DNA of 5,328 bases from Planctomycetia bacterium (lineage in GTDB: Bacteria > Planctomycetota > Phycisphaerae > Phycisphaerales > UBA1924), in assembly GCA_005776545.1 (NCBI GenBank), contig SXOY01000228.1, positions 1 to 5,328 of the forward strand. Reading direction: 5' to 3'. Positions 1 through 5,328 of the stretch are shown piece after piece. Positions within the stretch are counted from its first letter, which is position 1, and every line of letters starts with the position of its first letter. A model generated the notes under the pieces. It did not search any database. It was not told the DNA's origin and saw only the letters and a list, made by a program, of their open reading frames with translations. A program made the position numbers and the translations under genes.

Positions 1-10
1 CTACAGCCTG

Positions 11-29
11 TCGCCACCGTTGGTGGCGA
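11..29. other. Perfect short inverted repeat near left edge
   Basis: An 8-bp perfect stem (TCGCCACC at 11-18 and GGTGGCGA at 22-29) encloses a 3-base loop. It lies about 53 bases beyond the stop codon of the minus-strand aminotransferase gene, so it could stop or stabilise that transcript. No T-tract follows it on either strand, so it does not meet the usual picture of an intrinsic terminator. It may equally be coding sequence of a gene running in from the left. Nothing else is identifiable in bases 1-81. Confidence 0.3.
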
Positions 30-81
30 AGAGTCAGATTCATCGTGCCCGTCGTGAATATCTCTTCCCGGCGAAGCCGAG

Positions 82-1332
82 TTAACAACAATCCCGCTCA
101 CGCCCAAGTTCTTCGACCAGCGCCTGAGCAAGATACTCGTACTGTTCAATGCTGTTGTATAGCTGCGCGGAGATACGCACCCATCGCTGGTTTGCAGTTT
201 GGGGGTGTGAGGAGTGCATCAGCGGGATTTGGATCTTGTGACGCGAGTTCAGGAAACCGCCCAATGGGTCGCCCTCTTTGGCCCAGCGGGCTGCGATCTT
301 GGCCGCCAGGTCGGGGGGATTGGCGGGGAGAAGGATCGCCGCGAGATTGCCGAGCATGGAGTCGGGCGCGGCGTGTGGTGTGCCCAGCCGCTTGGCCACC
401 AGGTCGCGGCCCTTGAGCGCAAGCGCGTGATTGGTCGCGAAGACCTCAGGCCAGCCGCCGGGAAGCATCGCGCCCATCACTTCGATCGAATCTTTGATCG
501 CCAGGTACGCCGTGACATCGCTCGTCCCCACGTAGTCAAACTCAGTATGCAGAAACGATCGCGTGCCCTTGCCGCTTTCGGCGAAATTCGACAGCGCCAG
601 TGGCCGAAATCCCTTGTGCCGGTCGCGCTTGATCCACAGGAACGCTGAGCCCTTGGGGGAACACAACCACTTGTGACAGTTGCTGGTGTAATAGGTCATC
701 CCCAGCGACTCAAGTTTCTTCATGTCCAGCGGCACAAAGCCCGCGCCGTGAGCCCCATCCACGATCACATCGATGTTGCGACTGCCAAGTTCCTTCACGA
801 TCGCTTCGATGGGCATCAACAGCCCCGAAGGACTGGTCACGTGACTGATGAGCGCGAGGCGCGTACGCGGTGTGATCGTCTTGACAATCGCTTCCACGAC
901 ATCATCGGGTGACGCGATCGGGAATGGCGGCATGACAGCTGTATTGATCTTCACGTGGGCCTTGCCAGTCCACCGCCGCAGGTTGTTCATGCAGGCCTGG
1001 TACTCGTGGGTATCCGCGAGCACTTCATCGCCTTCTTTGAAGTCGTAGTTTGCGAGAATCGTCGCAACGGCGTTGGTCACGTTGGGAAGGAAGACAAGGT
1101 CGGCGGCATCAGCGTTGATGAACCTGCCAAGAGAGTCGCGCGTCTCGTCCAGTGCCACATCCTGCTCGCGTGTGAACCAGCGGACGCCTTCAGCTTCAAT
1201 CCGAGCACGGTATCGATCTTGTGCTGCGAGCACCTTCTTCGGAGTCGCGCCAAAGCTGCCATGATTGAGATAGACCACATCGGGATCGATTTGCCAATGT
1301 TGATTGAATGGAGACGGTTGTGGGAGCGGCAT
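82..1332 (-). CDS. Class V aminotransferase-fold PLP enzyme (isopenicillin-N epimerase-like)
   Basis: A 416-residue soluble, cytosolic pyridoxal-phosphate enzyme of the class V aminotransferase / cysteine desulfurase superfamily, of normal length for the isopenicillin-N epimerase-like branch. Residue numbers count from the start at 1332. The N-terminal substrate-site motif YLNHGSFGATP is at 21-31, PNVTNA at 83-88, SHVTSPSG at 164-171, and the cofactor Asp-Gly-Ala-His (VDGAHGAG) at 191-198. The Schiff-base lysine is Lys221 in the SNCHKWLCSPKG segment. YVGTSDVTAYLA (267-278) and RISAQLYN (386-393) complete the fold. The substrate cannot be read from sequence: this branch includes epimerases, C-S lyases such as EgtE types, and many uncharacterised enzymes. 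The start at 1332 leaves 20 residues before YLNHG, as is usual for the family. An in-frame ATG at 1362 would add ten residues. Neither has a clear Shine-Dalgarno. The open frame runs on to 1614, but that part is antisense to the transporter gene and is not family-like. The gene is divergent from the transporter. The C-terminal end, RERDCC, is unusual. Confidence 0.92.
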   Translation of the reverse strand: MPLPQPSPFNQHWQIDPDVVYLNHGSFGATPKKVLAAQDRYRARIEAEGVRWFTREQDVALDETRDSLGRFINADAADLVFLPNVTNAVATILANYDFKEGDEVLADTHEYQACMNNLRRWTGKAHVKINTAVMPPFPIASPDDVVEAIVKTITPRTRLALISHVTSPSGLLMPIEAIVKELGSRNIDVIVDGAHGAGFVPLDMKKLESLGMTYYTSNCHKWLCSPKGSAFLWIKRDRHKGFRPLALSNFAESGKGTRSFLHTEFDYVGTSDVTAYLAIKDSIEVMGAMLPGGWPEVFATNHALALKGRDLVAKRLGTPHAAPDSMLGNLAAILLPANPPDLAAKIAARWAKEGDPLGGFLNSRHKIQIPLMHSSHPQTANQRWVRISAQLYNSIEQYEYLAQALVEELGRERDCC

Positions 1333-1361
1333 GGCAGTAGGATAGTGCGTACCAGCCGTCA

Positions 1362-1379
1362 TCAGGCGATCGCGTCCAT
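1362..1379 (-). other. Possible 5-codon leader ORF ahead of the aminotransferase
   Basis: On the minus strand, AGGAAGG (1393-1387) stands seven bases before an ATG at 1379. That ATG opens a five-codon frame (MDAIA) ending in TGA at 1364-1362. The stop overlaps, by one base, the in-frame ATG at 1362 of the aminotransferase gene (TGATG). This is the usual geometry of translational coupling. It could be a leader that delivers ribosomes to a start at 1362 rather than 1332. With such a short frame, chance is a serious alternative. Confidence 0.2.
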
Positions 1380-1408
1380 GGTCAGACCTTCCTAACCTCT
1401 CCCCGTCA

Positions 1409-2413
1409 ATGAGCGCCGCAACACACGAACCTTTGGCCACCAACCACACACACCAAACCCGTTCAGTGGTCTTAACACTCATTGCATTGATCGCGTGTGT
1501 TGGCATGGCCGCACGGTGGCCCGACAACGCTGCGCCGTTCTCTCTGGGACTGGGCGTCGTTCTCGCACTTGGCGGCCTTGTAGAATCAAAGTCATGGGGC
1601 AAGACCGCGAGCAAGTACTTGATTCAGATCTGCGTGGTCCTGCTCGGCTTCACCATGGACTTTCACAAGGTCATGGCGGCGGGGCTTTCTGGACTTGCGT
1701 TTGCCGCGGGGACCATTGTGTTTGTGTTCTCGCTCGGCTGGCTGCTTGGCCGCCTGCTCAAGACCGACAGCAAGATCACGACGCTGGTCTCCAGCGGCAC
1801 GGCGATCTGCGGCGGGTCGGCGATCGCCGCGGTTTCAAGCGTTATTGGCTCATCAGCGGCGCAGACCTCTGTGGCATTGGCGACTATCTTCATCTTGAAC
1901 GGCGTGGCTCTCTACCTGTTCCCACCTTTGGGAAACGTGTTACATCTCACCGACAATCAGTTTGGAACCTGGGCAGCGGTCGCGATTCACGATGTTTCGA
2001 GTGTCATAGGTGCTGCCCGCTCGTTCAGCGAAGCGAGCATTGAGACTGCCACCACCGTTAAACTCTCACGCGCACTGTGGATCATTCCAGTCTGCTTTGT
2101 CTGCGGCATCGTCTACACCCGCAAAGCACAACCGACAGGCTCTCCAGATTCCAAGCCAGCGTTTCCATGGTTCATCCTGGCATTTATCGCCGCGTGTGCA
2201 CTGGCGACACAGGTGGCGATCATTCGCGAGCAGGCTCCGCTGCTCAAAGGAATTTCCCGCGTGGGCCTTTGTATCGCCCTCTTTCTGATCGGCGCGAGCC
2301 TCAACCGCAAAGCAATCGCACAAGTTGGATGGCGGGCGCTGGTCCTTGGAATCGCACTGTGGATCGCGATGAGCATTACGGCGTTGCTGGTGGTGCGGGC
2401 AACGGTGGTTTAG
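1409..2413 (+). CDS. UPF0324/YeiH-family membrane protein, putative sulfate exporter
   Basis: A 334-residue polytopic inner-membrane protein of the UPF0324 (YeiH, 'putative sulfate exporter') family, near the usual family length of about 340. Hydrophobic segments are at roughly 19-36, 44-58, 69-82, 92-115, 130-148, 152-174, 222-236, 252-270, 283-297 and 308-328. Two family hallmarks are plain: SSGTAICGGSAIAA (128-141), probably a re-entrant or pore-lining stretch, and TWAAVAIHDVSSVIGAA (187-203) with its conserved Ile-His-Asp. They are followed by VKLSRALWIIPV (217-228) and LFLIGASLNRKAI (291-303). The family name comes from members in sulfonate-degradation clusters; transport has not been shown for most members, so the substrate is an inference. 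The start at 1409 puts a short polar N-terminus before the first helix; no Shine-Dalgarno precedes it. The gene is divergent from the PLP enzyme with 76 bases between start codons. A remnant of another membrane-protein gene begins about 40 bases beyond its stop. Confidence 0.93.
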   Translation: MSAATHEPLATNHTHQTRSVVLTLIALIACVGMAARWPDNAAPFSLGLGVVLALGGLVESKSWGKTASKYLIQICVVLLGFTMDFHKVMAAGLSGLAFAAGTIVFVFSLGWLLGRLLKTDSKITTLVSSGTAICGGSAIAAVSSVIGSSAAQTSVALATIFILNGVALYLFPPLGNVLHLTDNQFGTWAAVAIHDVSSVIGAARSFSEASIETATTVKLSRALWIIPVCFVCGIVYTRKAQPTGSPDSKPAFPWFILAFIAACALATQVAIIREQAPLLKGISRVGLCIALFLIGASLNRKAIAQVGWRALVLGIALWIAMSITALLVVRATVV

Positions 2414-2450
2414 GTTCAGCGAAATTCCACTTAGCGGTCCAAATCGCGCC

Positions 2451-2522
2451 AAACTCCTGATCGCCCGTGTTGTAGTGATACTCTTCGCATAGCCGCTCGT
2501 TGCAGGTGTTTTCATGAGGTAG
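2451..2522 (+). pseudogene. 3' remnant of a paralogue of the downstream zinc-ribbon membrane protein
   Basis: Read in frame from 2451, this stretch gives 13 codons, a TAG at 2490-2492, nine more codons and a final TAG at 2520-2522. It aligns without gaps to the last 24 codons (3378-3449) of the next gene. Shared blocks are LLI, VV, ILFA, PLVAG and a final F, making 15 of 23 residues identical, and both copies end at the same stop. By hand count 50 of 72 bases match, and most differences fall at third codon positions. The pair therefore diverged under selection for protein sequence. The internal TAG replaces the Trp codon (TGG) of the intact copy. Similarity disappears upstream of about 2451, and there is no start or body, so this is a truncated, dead C-terminus. 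The simplest reading is an old tandem duplicate that later decayed by deletion and a nonsense change. Confidence 0.75.
2515..2519 (+). promoter_or_regulatory. Ribosome binding site of the zinc-ribbon membrane protein gene
   Basis: TGAGG lies six bases before the ATG at 2526 and decides that start over the in-frame ATG at 2550, which has no such motif. The site is formed by the last codons of the decayed paralogue (ATG AGG TAG). The intact neighbour's start may once have been coupled to translation of that copy. Confidence 0.6.
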
Positions 2523-2525
2523 TCC

Positions 2526-3449
2526 ATGTACCGCCTACTCAGTCAAACAATGCGCTTGACGAAGATCACAATTACGACAATCGCGATTTGGTGGCTCACA
2601 TGTCTCGTGTTCCTCGCCTCTCGCATCTCACAGGTTGGCATCGCTGCGGAATTCGTGGCGGCAAAGACCGCTTGGTTGTTGCCTCTCAAACCATTCACAA
2701 ACGGTTGGCCATCGCAAGATTCCATGCAATTCGGGTATACCCGCGGACTCACCGACCTTGGACAGCCCGGACTCTCTGCCGGAGAGCGACTGTGCTATTT
2801 TGCACAGTTCACAGGCCCTTGGGCCGGTGTCGACTCAGTTCTTCTTGGTCTCCTATTCCCAATTCACGCAGCGTGCATCTATTTCGTGCTCCAGGTGTTC
2901 TGTCGCGTGGGCTGCCCAACTACCGCTTTCGACATTTCGGTTCAGAAAAAGCTCTTCTGGAAAACGTTTTGGAGGTGTATGTGGCTGGGCATGCTTTGGT
3001 TTGCCCTCTCAGAATTTGTGGCCGCGTTCTGGTTTCACACAAGTAACCCACAACTGACCACAAAAGGAACTCCACCTGTGGTAATGCAAGCCATGGTTGA
3101 CATTCGTCCACAGGCACTGATGATCCCAACGCTGGCCGCATTTTTGGGCTATCTCGGAAGTATTTGCCAAACCCTGCGAAGGAGTATCTGGGATTTCAAT
3201 CTTGGCAAAACGAGCGAGACAGAGAGGTGGATCAACGATTGCCTGCGTTGCGGCTATCAAGTCGCGCCCGACAAACCCTGCCCAGAATGCGGCACGCAGC
3301 ATCCACTTTCCATCGGCGGTGTCTACTTCGGACAATGGCACGCCAAACTCGCCCGCCGCCGTTTTGTTGACCCTGTGCGACTCCTGATTGGCTGCGTTGT
3401 TGCGATTCTCTTTGCCTGGCCACTGGTCGCTGGGCTATTTCTGAAGTAG
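2526..3449 (+). CDS. Membrane protein with a cytosolic CxxC...CxxC zinc ribbon, function unknown
   Basis: A 307-residue protein I cannot assign to a named family. Five hydrophobic segments are visible, at about 12-33, 103-126, 146-170, 195-215 and 284-305. Between the last two lies a small zinc ribbon: Cys239 and Cys242 (CLRCGY), then Cys252 and Cys255 (CPECG). The charge pattern fits one topology. Basic stretches at the N-terminus, at 141-150 (KKLFWKTFWR), after helix four (LRRS, 217-220) and before helix five (KLARRRF, 274-280) would all face the cytosol. This puts the zinc ribbon inside and leaves a loop of about 70 residues (34-102) outside. Similar CxxCGY/CPECG ribbons are, as I recall, frequent in planctomycete membrane proteins; they probably bind zinc structurally, and their role is unknown. 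The start at 2526 is supported by a Shine-Dalgarno. The stop lies 3 bases from that of the convergent lipoprotein gene. A broken copy of its own C-terminus lies just upstream. Confidence 0.85.
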   Translation: MYRLLSQTMRLTKITITTIAIWWLTCLVFLASRISQVGIAAEFVAAKTAWLLPLKPFTNGWPSQDSMQFGYTRGLTDLGQPGLSAGERLCYFAQFTGPWAGVDSVLLGLLFPIHAACIYFVLQVFCRVGCPTTAFDISVQKKLFWKTFWRCMWLGMLWFALSEFVAAFWFHTSNPQLTTKGTPPVVMQAMVDIRPQALMIPTLAAFLGYLGSICQTLRRSIWDFNLGKTSETERWINDCLRCGYQVAPDKPCPECGTQHPLSIGGVYFGQWHAKLARRRFVDPVRLLIGCVVAILFAWPLVAGLFLK

Positions 3450-3452
3450 GGT

Positions 3453-4064
3453 CTATTTGCCTTGCTGGGCCAATTGCTTTTCGATCGCCGCCAACAAGCG
3501 AGATTCCAGCTTTTGGTCGCGACCGAGTTCTTCAATTGCCATGGGCGCAACGCCGCGGCGGGACAATTCTGGATCCGCGTACATGGTGGAAGACCGGATT
3601 GACTTGGTGCTTGGCTGACGCCCGGGTCGATGGACGCGAAGCTGATTGACCGTTACCACGATTCGCAGCGATTGCTGGGTGCTGCGCAGGTCCTTCAGGT
3701 CGGACTCGGCGGTGTTTGCGGGAGTCAGCGTGCTTTGCTGCACCGAATCCACACCTGCCGGAACGAATTCCACTCGCACAGCGCGAAGTTCCTGATTGAT
3801 CAGTTCTTCGGCTTCCTGCTTCATTGTGCTTTGCTCACCATCCCAGGGGGTGACCAGACCGGCGGTGGGTTTGGCTCTAGTGGTAATGACACCGTGCCGC
3901 GCATCGATCCGATCCAGCTCGAAGCGATAGTCGCGCAGGACGTTTTTCACAACTTCAAAGCCTCTGGCGTATTCCTGGGTCTCAAGCGGAGTATCTGAAA
4001 CCCGGGGGGCAGAATTACACCCGGCGAGCAGCAACAAACAACCCAAGATAGTGGCAGGTTTCAT
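3453..4064 (-). CDS. Predicted lipoprotein, function unknown
   Basis: A 203-residue protein with a lipoprotein signal peptide: a lysine at position 2, a hydrophobic stretch, and a lipobox Leu-Ala-Gly-Cys with the lipidated cysteine at 16. The residue after it is Asn, not Asp, so outer-membrane or periplasm-facing anchoring is likely. The mature part is soluble. An N-terminal alpha/beta stretch (about 30-65) contains FELDRIDARHGVITT, reminiscent of uncharacterised planctomycete lipoproteins. A beta-rich middle follows (about 92-147, with VRVEFVP and LRIVVTV), then a polar C-terminal half ending in a helix (about 183-200). I do not recognise a characterised family. The start could be the ATG at 4064 or the GTG directly before it at 4067; no Shine-Dalgarno supports either. 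The gene lies about 36 bases downstream of the isomerase gene on the same strand and is probably cotranscribed with it. Its stop is 3 bases from that of the convergent membrane-protein gene. Confidence 0.82.
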   Translation of the reverse strand: MKPATILGCLLLLAGCNSAPRVSDTPLETQEYARGFEVVKNVLRDYRFELDRIDARHGVITTRAKPTAGLVTPWDGEQSTMKQEAEELINQELRAVRVEFVPAGVDSVQQSTLTPANTAESDLKDLRSTQQSLRIVVTVNQLRVHRPGRQPSTKSIRSSTMYADPELSRRGVAPMAIEELGRDQKLESRLLAAIEKQLAQQGK

Positions 4065-4100
4065 CACGTCAGGAGTGTAGTGAACTGCTTGCTGATGTAC

Positions 4101-5099
4101 TTACTTCTTCTCGAACGCCTTGTCGAAGGCCTGTCGGTTAGCTGAGAAGTCCAACTTCTTGACAAACGACGCCGCCTCGCGTGCTCCAAACTCGCGATCC
4201 ATGCCGCAGTCTTCCCATTCGACACTCAATGGGCCTGTGTATCCGATGCGATTGAGAGCGCGGATGATTTCTTCGAAATTGATGCCGCCGCGGCCGGGAG
4301 AACGGAAGTCCCAGCCTCTGCCATGGTCTCCAAAACCCAGATGGGAGCTTAAAATCGACGATTCTCCATCGATTGTGCGGATCGCATCTTTGATATGACA
4401 GTGGAAGATGCGGTCACCAAATGCATCGATGAACTTCACCGGATCGACCATCTGCCAGTACAAGTGACTGGGGTCGAAGTTGAATCCAAACGCGGGGTGT
4501 TGATTGACTGCTTTGATCGCCGCGTGAGTGGTATGGATGTCGTATGCGATCTCTGTCGGATGCACTTCGAGGCCAAATTTGACGCCAACTTTCTGAAACT
4601 CATTGAGAATCGGCACCCAGCGGCGGGCAAAATCGTCAAATCCGGCGCTGATTTCGGCCGCTGAAGTCGGCGGAAAGAAGTACAACTTGTGCCAGATAGA
4701 TGATCCGGTGAAGCCGTTTACCACCTTGACCCCCAGCTTGGCGGCGGCCCTGGCGGTGTCGATCATCTCTTGAGCTGCGCGCTGCCTGACCCCCTCCGGA
4801 AACCCATCTGAAAATATTTTTGACGAAATGATCATTTTGTGCCGTTCGTCGATCAAATCGCAGACCGCTTGACCCACTAAGTGGTTGCTGATGGACCACA
4901 CTTTGAGTCCATGACGCGCCAGAATCTCGTGCCGCTCTTTGCAATAGCCTGGCTCCGCGAGCGCGCGTTGCACATCAAAGTGATCGCCCCAGCATGCCAG
5001 TTCGAGACCCTCGTAACCCCAGCTCGCCGCCTTCTGCGCGAGCAACTCAAGTGGCATGTCGGCCCATTGACCGGTGAAGAGAGTGAGAGGTCGGCTCAT
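4101..5099 (-). CDS. Sugar phosphate isomerase/epimerase-like TIM-barrel protein
   Basis: A 332-residue cytosolic protein of the xylose isomerase-like TIM-barrel superfamily (AP endonuclease 2 fold), at the usual length. It opens with [14 protein letters not shown] (5-18) and [15 protein letters not shown] (26-40), the typical first two strands. Likely divalent-metal ligands, by analogy with tagatose/psicose 3-epimerases, are Glu178 (GLEVHPTE), Asp209 (NFDPSH), His235 (FHCHIKDA) and Glu294 (SVEWED). His212 and Lys237 lie near the active site. A Gly-rich loop at 254-272 (from HLGFGDHG to GRGG) may cover the pocket. Metal-dependent isomerisation or epimerisation of a sugar, polyol or related compound is expected from the family; the substrate cannot be read from sequence. 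The start at 5099 is set by AAAAGGA eight bases upstream. The open frame continues to 5213, but that part crosses the likely promoter. The lipoprotein gene follows on the same strand with no terminator between, so the two probably form one transcript. Confidence 0.93.
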   Translation of the reverse strand: MSRPLTLFTGQWADMPLELLAQKAASWGYEGLELACWGDHFDVQRALAEPGYCKERHEILARHGLKVWSISNHLVGQAVCDLIDERHKMIISSKIFSDGFPEGVRQRAAQEMIDTARAAAKLGVKVVNGFTGSSIWHKLYFFPPTSAAEISAGFDDFARRWVPILNEFQKVGVKFGLEVHPTEIAYDIHTTHAAIKAVNQHPAFGFNFDPSHLYWQMVDPVKFIDAFGDRIFHCHIKDAIRTIDGESSILSSHLGFGDHGRGWDFRSPGRGGINFEEIIRALNRIGYTGPLSVEWEDCGMDREFGAREAASFVKKLDFSANRQAFDKAFEKK

Positions 5100-5107
5100 C
5101 AGAGAAA

Positions 5108-5114
5108 TCCTTTT
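5108..5114 (-). promoter_or_regulatory. Ribosome binding site of the TIM-barrel gene
   Basis: AAAAGGA on the minus strand stands eight bases before the ATG at 5099. It selects that start over the longer in-frame start at 5213 and is the clearest Shine-Dalgarno in the window. Confidence 0.75.
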
Positions 5115-5159
5115 GATTGAGCGCGCTTTGCGCGGGTTTTGGGGAATTGTGTTGATTGA
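5113..5159. repeat. Direct 8-base repeat flanking a GC hairpin in the TIM-barrel gene leader
   Basis: TTGATTGA occurs at 5113-5120 and again at 5152-5159, 39 bases apart start to start, each followed within a base or two by a CGCG. Between them is a 5-bp hairpin with a 3-base loop (CGCGC at 5122-5126, GCGCG at 5130-5134). Everything lies in the presumed untranslated leader of the isomerase transcript, and the hairpin ends seven bases before the ribosome binding site. It could be a regulator site or modest leader structure, or chance. Confidence 0.25.
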
Positions 5160-5184
5160 CGCGTGCCAATCGCTTCTGGGCGAT

Positions 5185-5213
5185 AGTGTAGCAAATCGGC
5201 GAAACTGCTGCAA
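5185..5213 (-). promoter_or_regulatory. Candidate sigma70-type promoter for the TIM-barrel / lipoprotein unit
   Basis: On the minus strand a -35-like TTGCAG (5213-5208) is followed, after exactly 17 bases, by a -10-like TACACT (5190-5185). TGC directly before the -10 gives an extended -10 element. Each hexamer matches the consensus at four of six positions. Transcription would begin near 5178, giving a leader of about 80 bases. It lies between the putative terminator at 5254-5279 and the gene, where a promoter is expected. Confidence 0.45.
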
Positions 5214-5243
5214 AACAAGGGTATTTTGGAAGTACTTCGCCCC

Positions 5244-5279
5244 AAAAAGGACACCGGGGTCGATTCCTATCGACCCCGG
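5244..5279 (-). terminator. Perfect 11-bp hairpin, probable intrinsic terminator of a gene outside the window
   Basis: CCGGGGTCGAT (5254-5264) and ATCGACCCCGG (5269-5279) form a perfect 11-bp, GC-rich stem with a 4-base loop. On the minus strand five bases separate the stem from a run of five T (5248-5244). On the plus strand a T-rich run (TTTGTTTTT, 5290-5298) follows ten bases after the stem. The nearest use is ending a minus-strand gene lying to the right, just upstream of the isomerase promoter. The T-runs are not directly next to the stem, so termination may be weak or bidirectional. Confidence 0.5.
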
Positions 5280-5328
5280 GCCACTGTGATTTGTTTTTCA
5301 GCTTTCAGTCTTGAGGCAGCGAACAGAA

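Noticed and set aside
1..85. Plus-strand gene tail entering from the left, ending at TGA 55-57 (frame 1) or TAA 83-85 (frame 2)
   Set aside because: Two frames are equally open over too short a distance, and neither tail is recognisable, so no partial gene can be supported.
1318..1346. Promoter-like TTGTGG, 17 bases, GATAGT on the plus strand ahead of the transporter gene
   Set aside because: Only three and four of six consensus matches, no extended -10, and most of the element lies at or inside the divergent gene's start; too weak to call.
1380..1408. TTGACG (minus strand, 1408-1403) as a -35 box for the aminotransferase gene
   Set aside because: The hexamer is good but 17 bases downstream there is only TCTGAC, which is not a convincing -10.
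1333..1614. Longer 510-residue version of the aminotransferase reading frame
   Set aside because: The extra N-terminal part is antisense to the transporter gene, has no family resemblance, and would put about 115 residues before the conserved YLNHGSFG motif.
2490..2492. The in-frame TAG in the remnant as a recoded (readthrough) codon
   Set aside because: There is no start codon or protein body upstream in that frame, and similarity to the intact gene ends at about 2451, so a dead fragment is the simpler explanation.
2066..2527. Minus-strand frame of 153 codons across the transporter end and the gap
   Set aside because: It is antisense to the transporter and the remnant, rich in Arg, His and Cys without any domain, and typical of a shadow frame.
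5100..5213. Longer 370-residue version of the TIM-barrel reading frame
   Set aside because: A strong Shine-Dalgarno sits before the ATG at 5099, the family begins there, and the extension overlaps the likely promoter and leader hairpin.
5305..5328. Minus-strand gene tail entering from the right, with TGA at 5307-5305
   Set aside because: Only seven codons are visible and other frames are open too. The nearby hairpin makes a gene end here plausible but not demonstrable.

Overview
The window holds five protein genes and one small gene remnant. All five genes look like ordinary chromosomal bacterial genes. There is no tRNA, rRNA, CRISPR array, transposase or phage gene. The base composition is moderately GC-rich. 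The best lineage hint is the short zinc-ribbon motif in the third gene (CxxCGY, then CPECG), grafted onto a membrane protein. That motif and the style of the lipoprotein and the sugar isomerase suggest a planctomycete, perhaps Phycisphaerae. This is an inference from memory of such proteins, not a search result. Shine-Dalgarno sequences are clear for two genes and missing for the other three, which also fits that group.

Layout, left to right. A minus-strand class V, PLP-dependent aminotransferase-fold enzyme (82-1332) is divergent from a plus-strand UPF0324/YeiH-type 'putative sulfate exporter' membrane protein (1409-2413), with only 76 bases between them. Downstream of the transporter, the gap before the next gene is not empty. 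It carries the last 24 codons of a second copy of that next gene, diverged and broken by an in-frame TAG (2451-2522). The intact relative follows: a five-helix membrane protein with a cytosolic zinc ribbon (2526-3449), whose Shine-Dalgarno lies in the last codons of the remnant. It ends 3 bases from the stop of a convergent minus-strand lipoprotein gene (3453-4064). That gene lies behind, and probably in one transcript with, a minus-strand sugar phosphate isomerase/epimerase-like TIM-barrel gene (4101-5099). The isomerase gene has a good ribosome binding site and a plausible extended -10 promoter. At the far right, a perfect 11-bp hairpin probably ends the transcript of a neighbour outside the window.

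How the genes work together: the divergent aminotransferase/transporter pair could share a sulfur-related role, because both families include sulfur-handling members, but the sequence does not prove it. The isomerase and the lipoprotein are a likely two-gene unit with no evident shared pathway. I found no convincing undescribed multi-gene system. The most notable new observation is the relic of a tandem duplication at 2451-2522.
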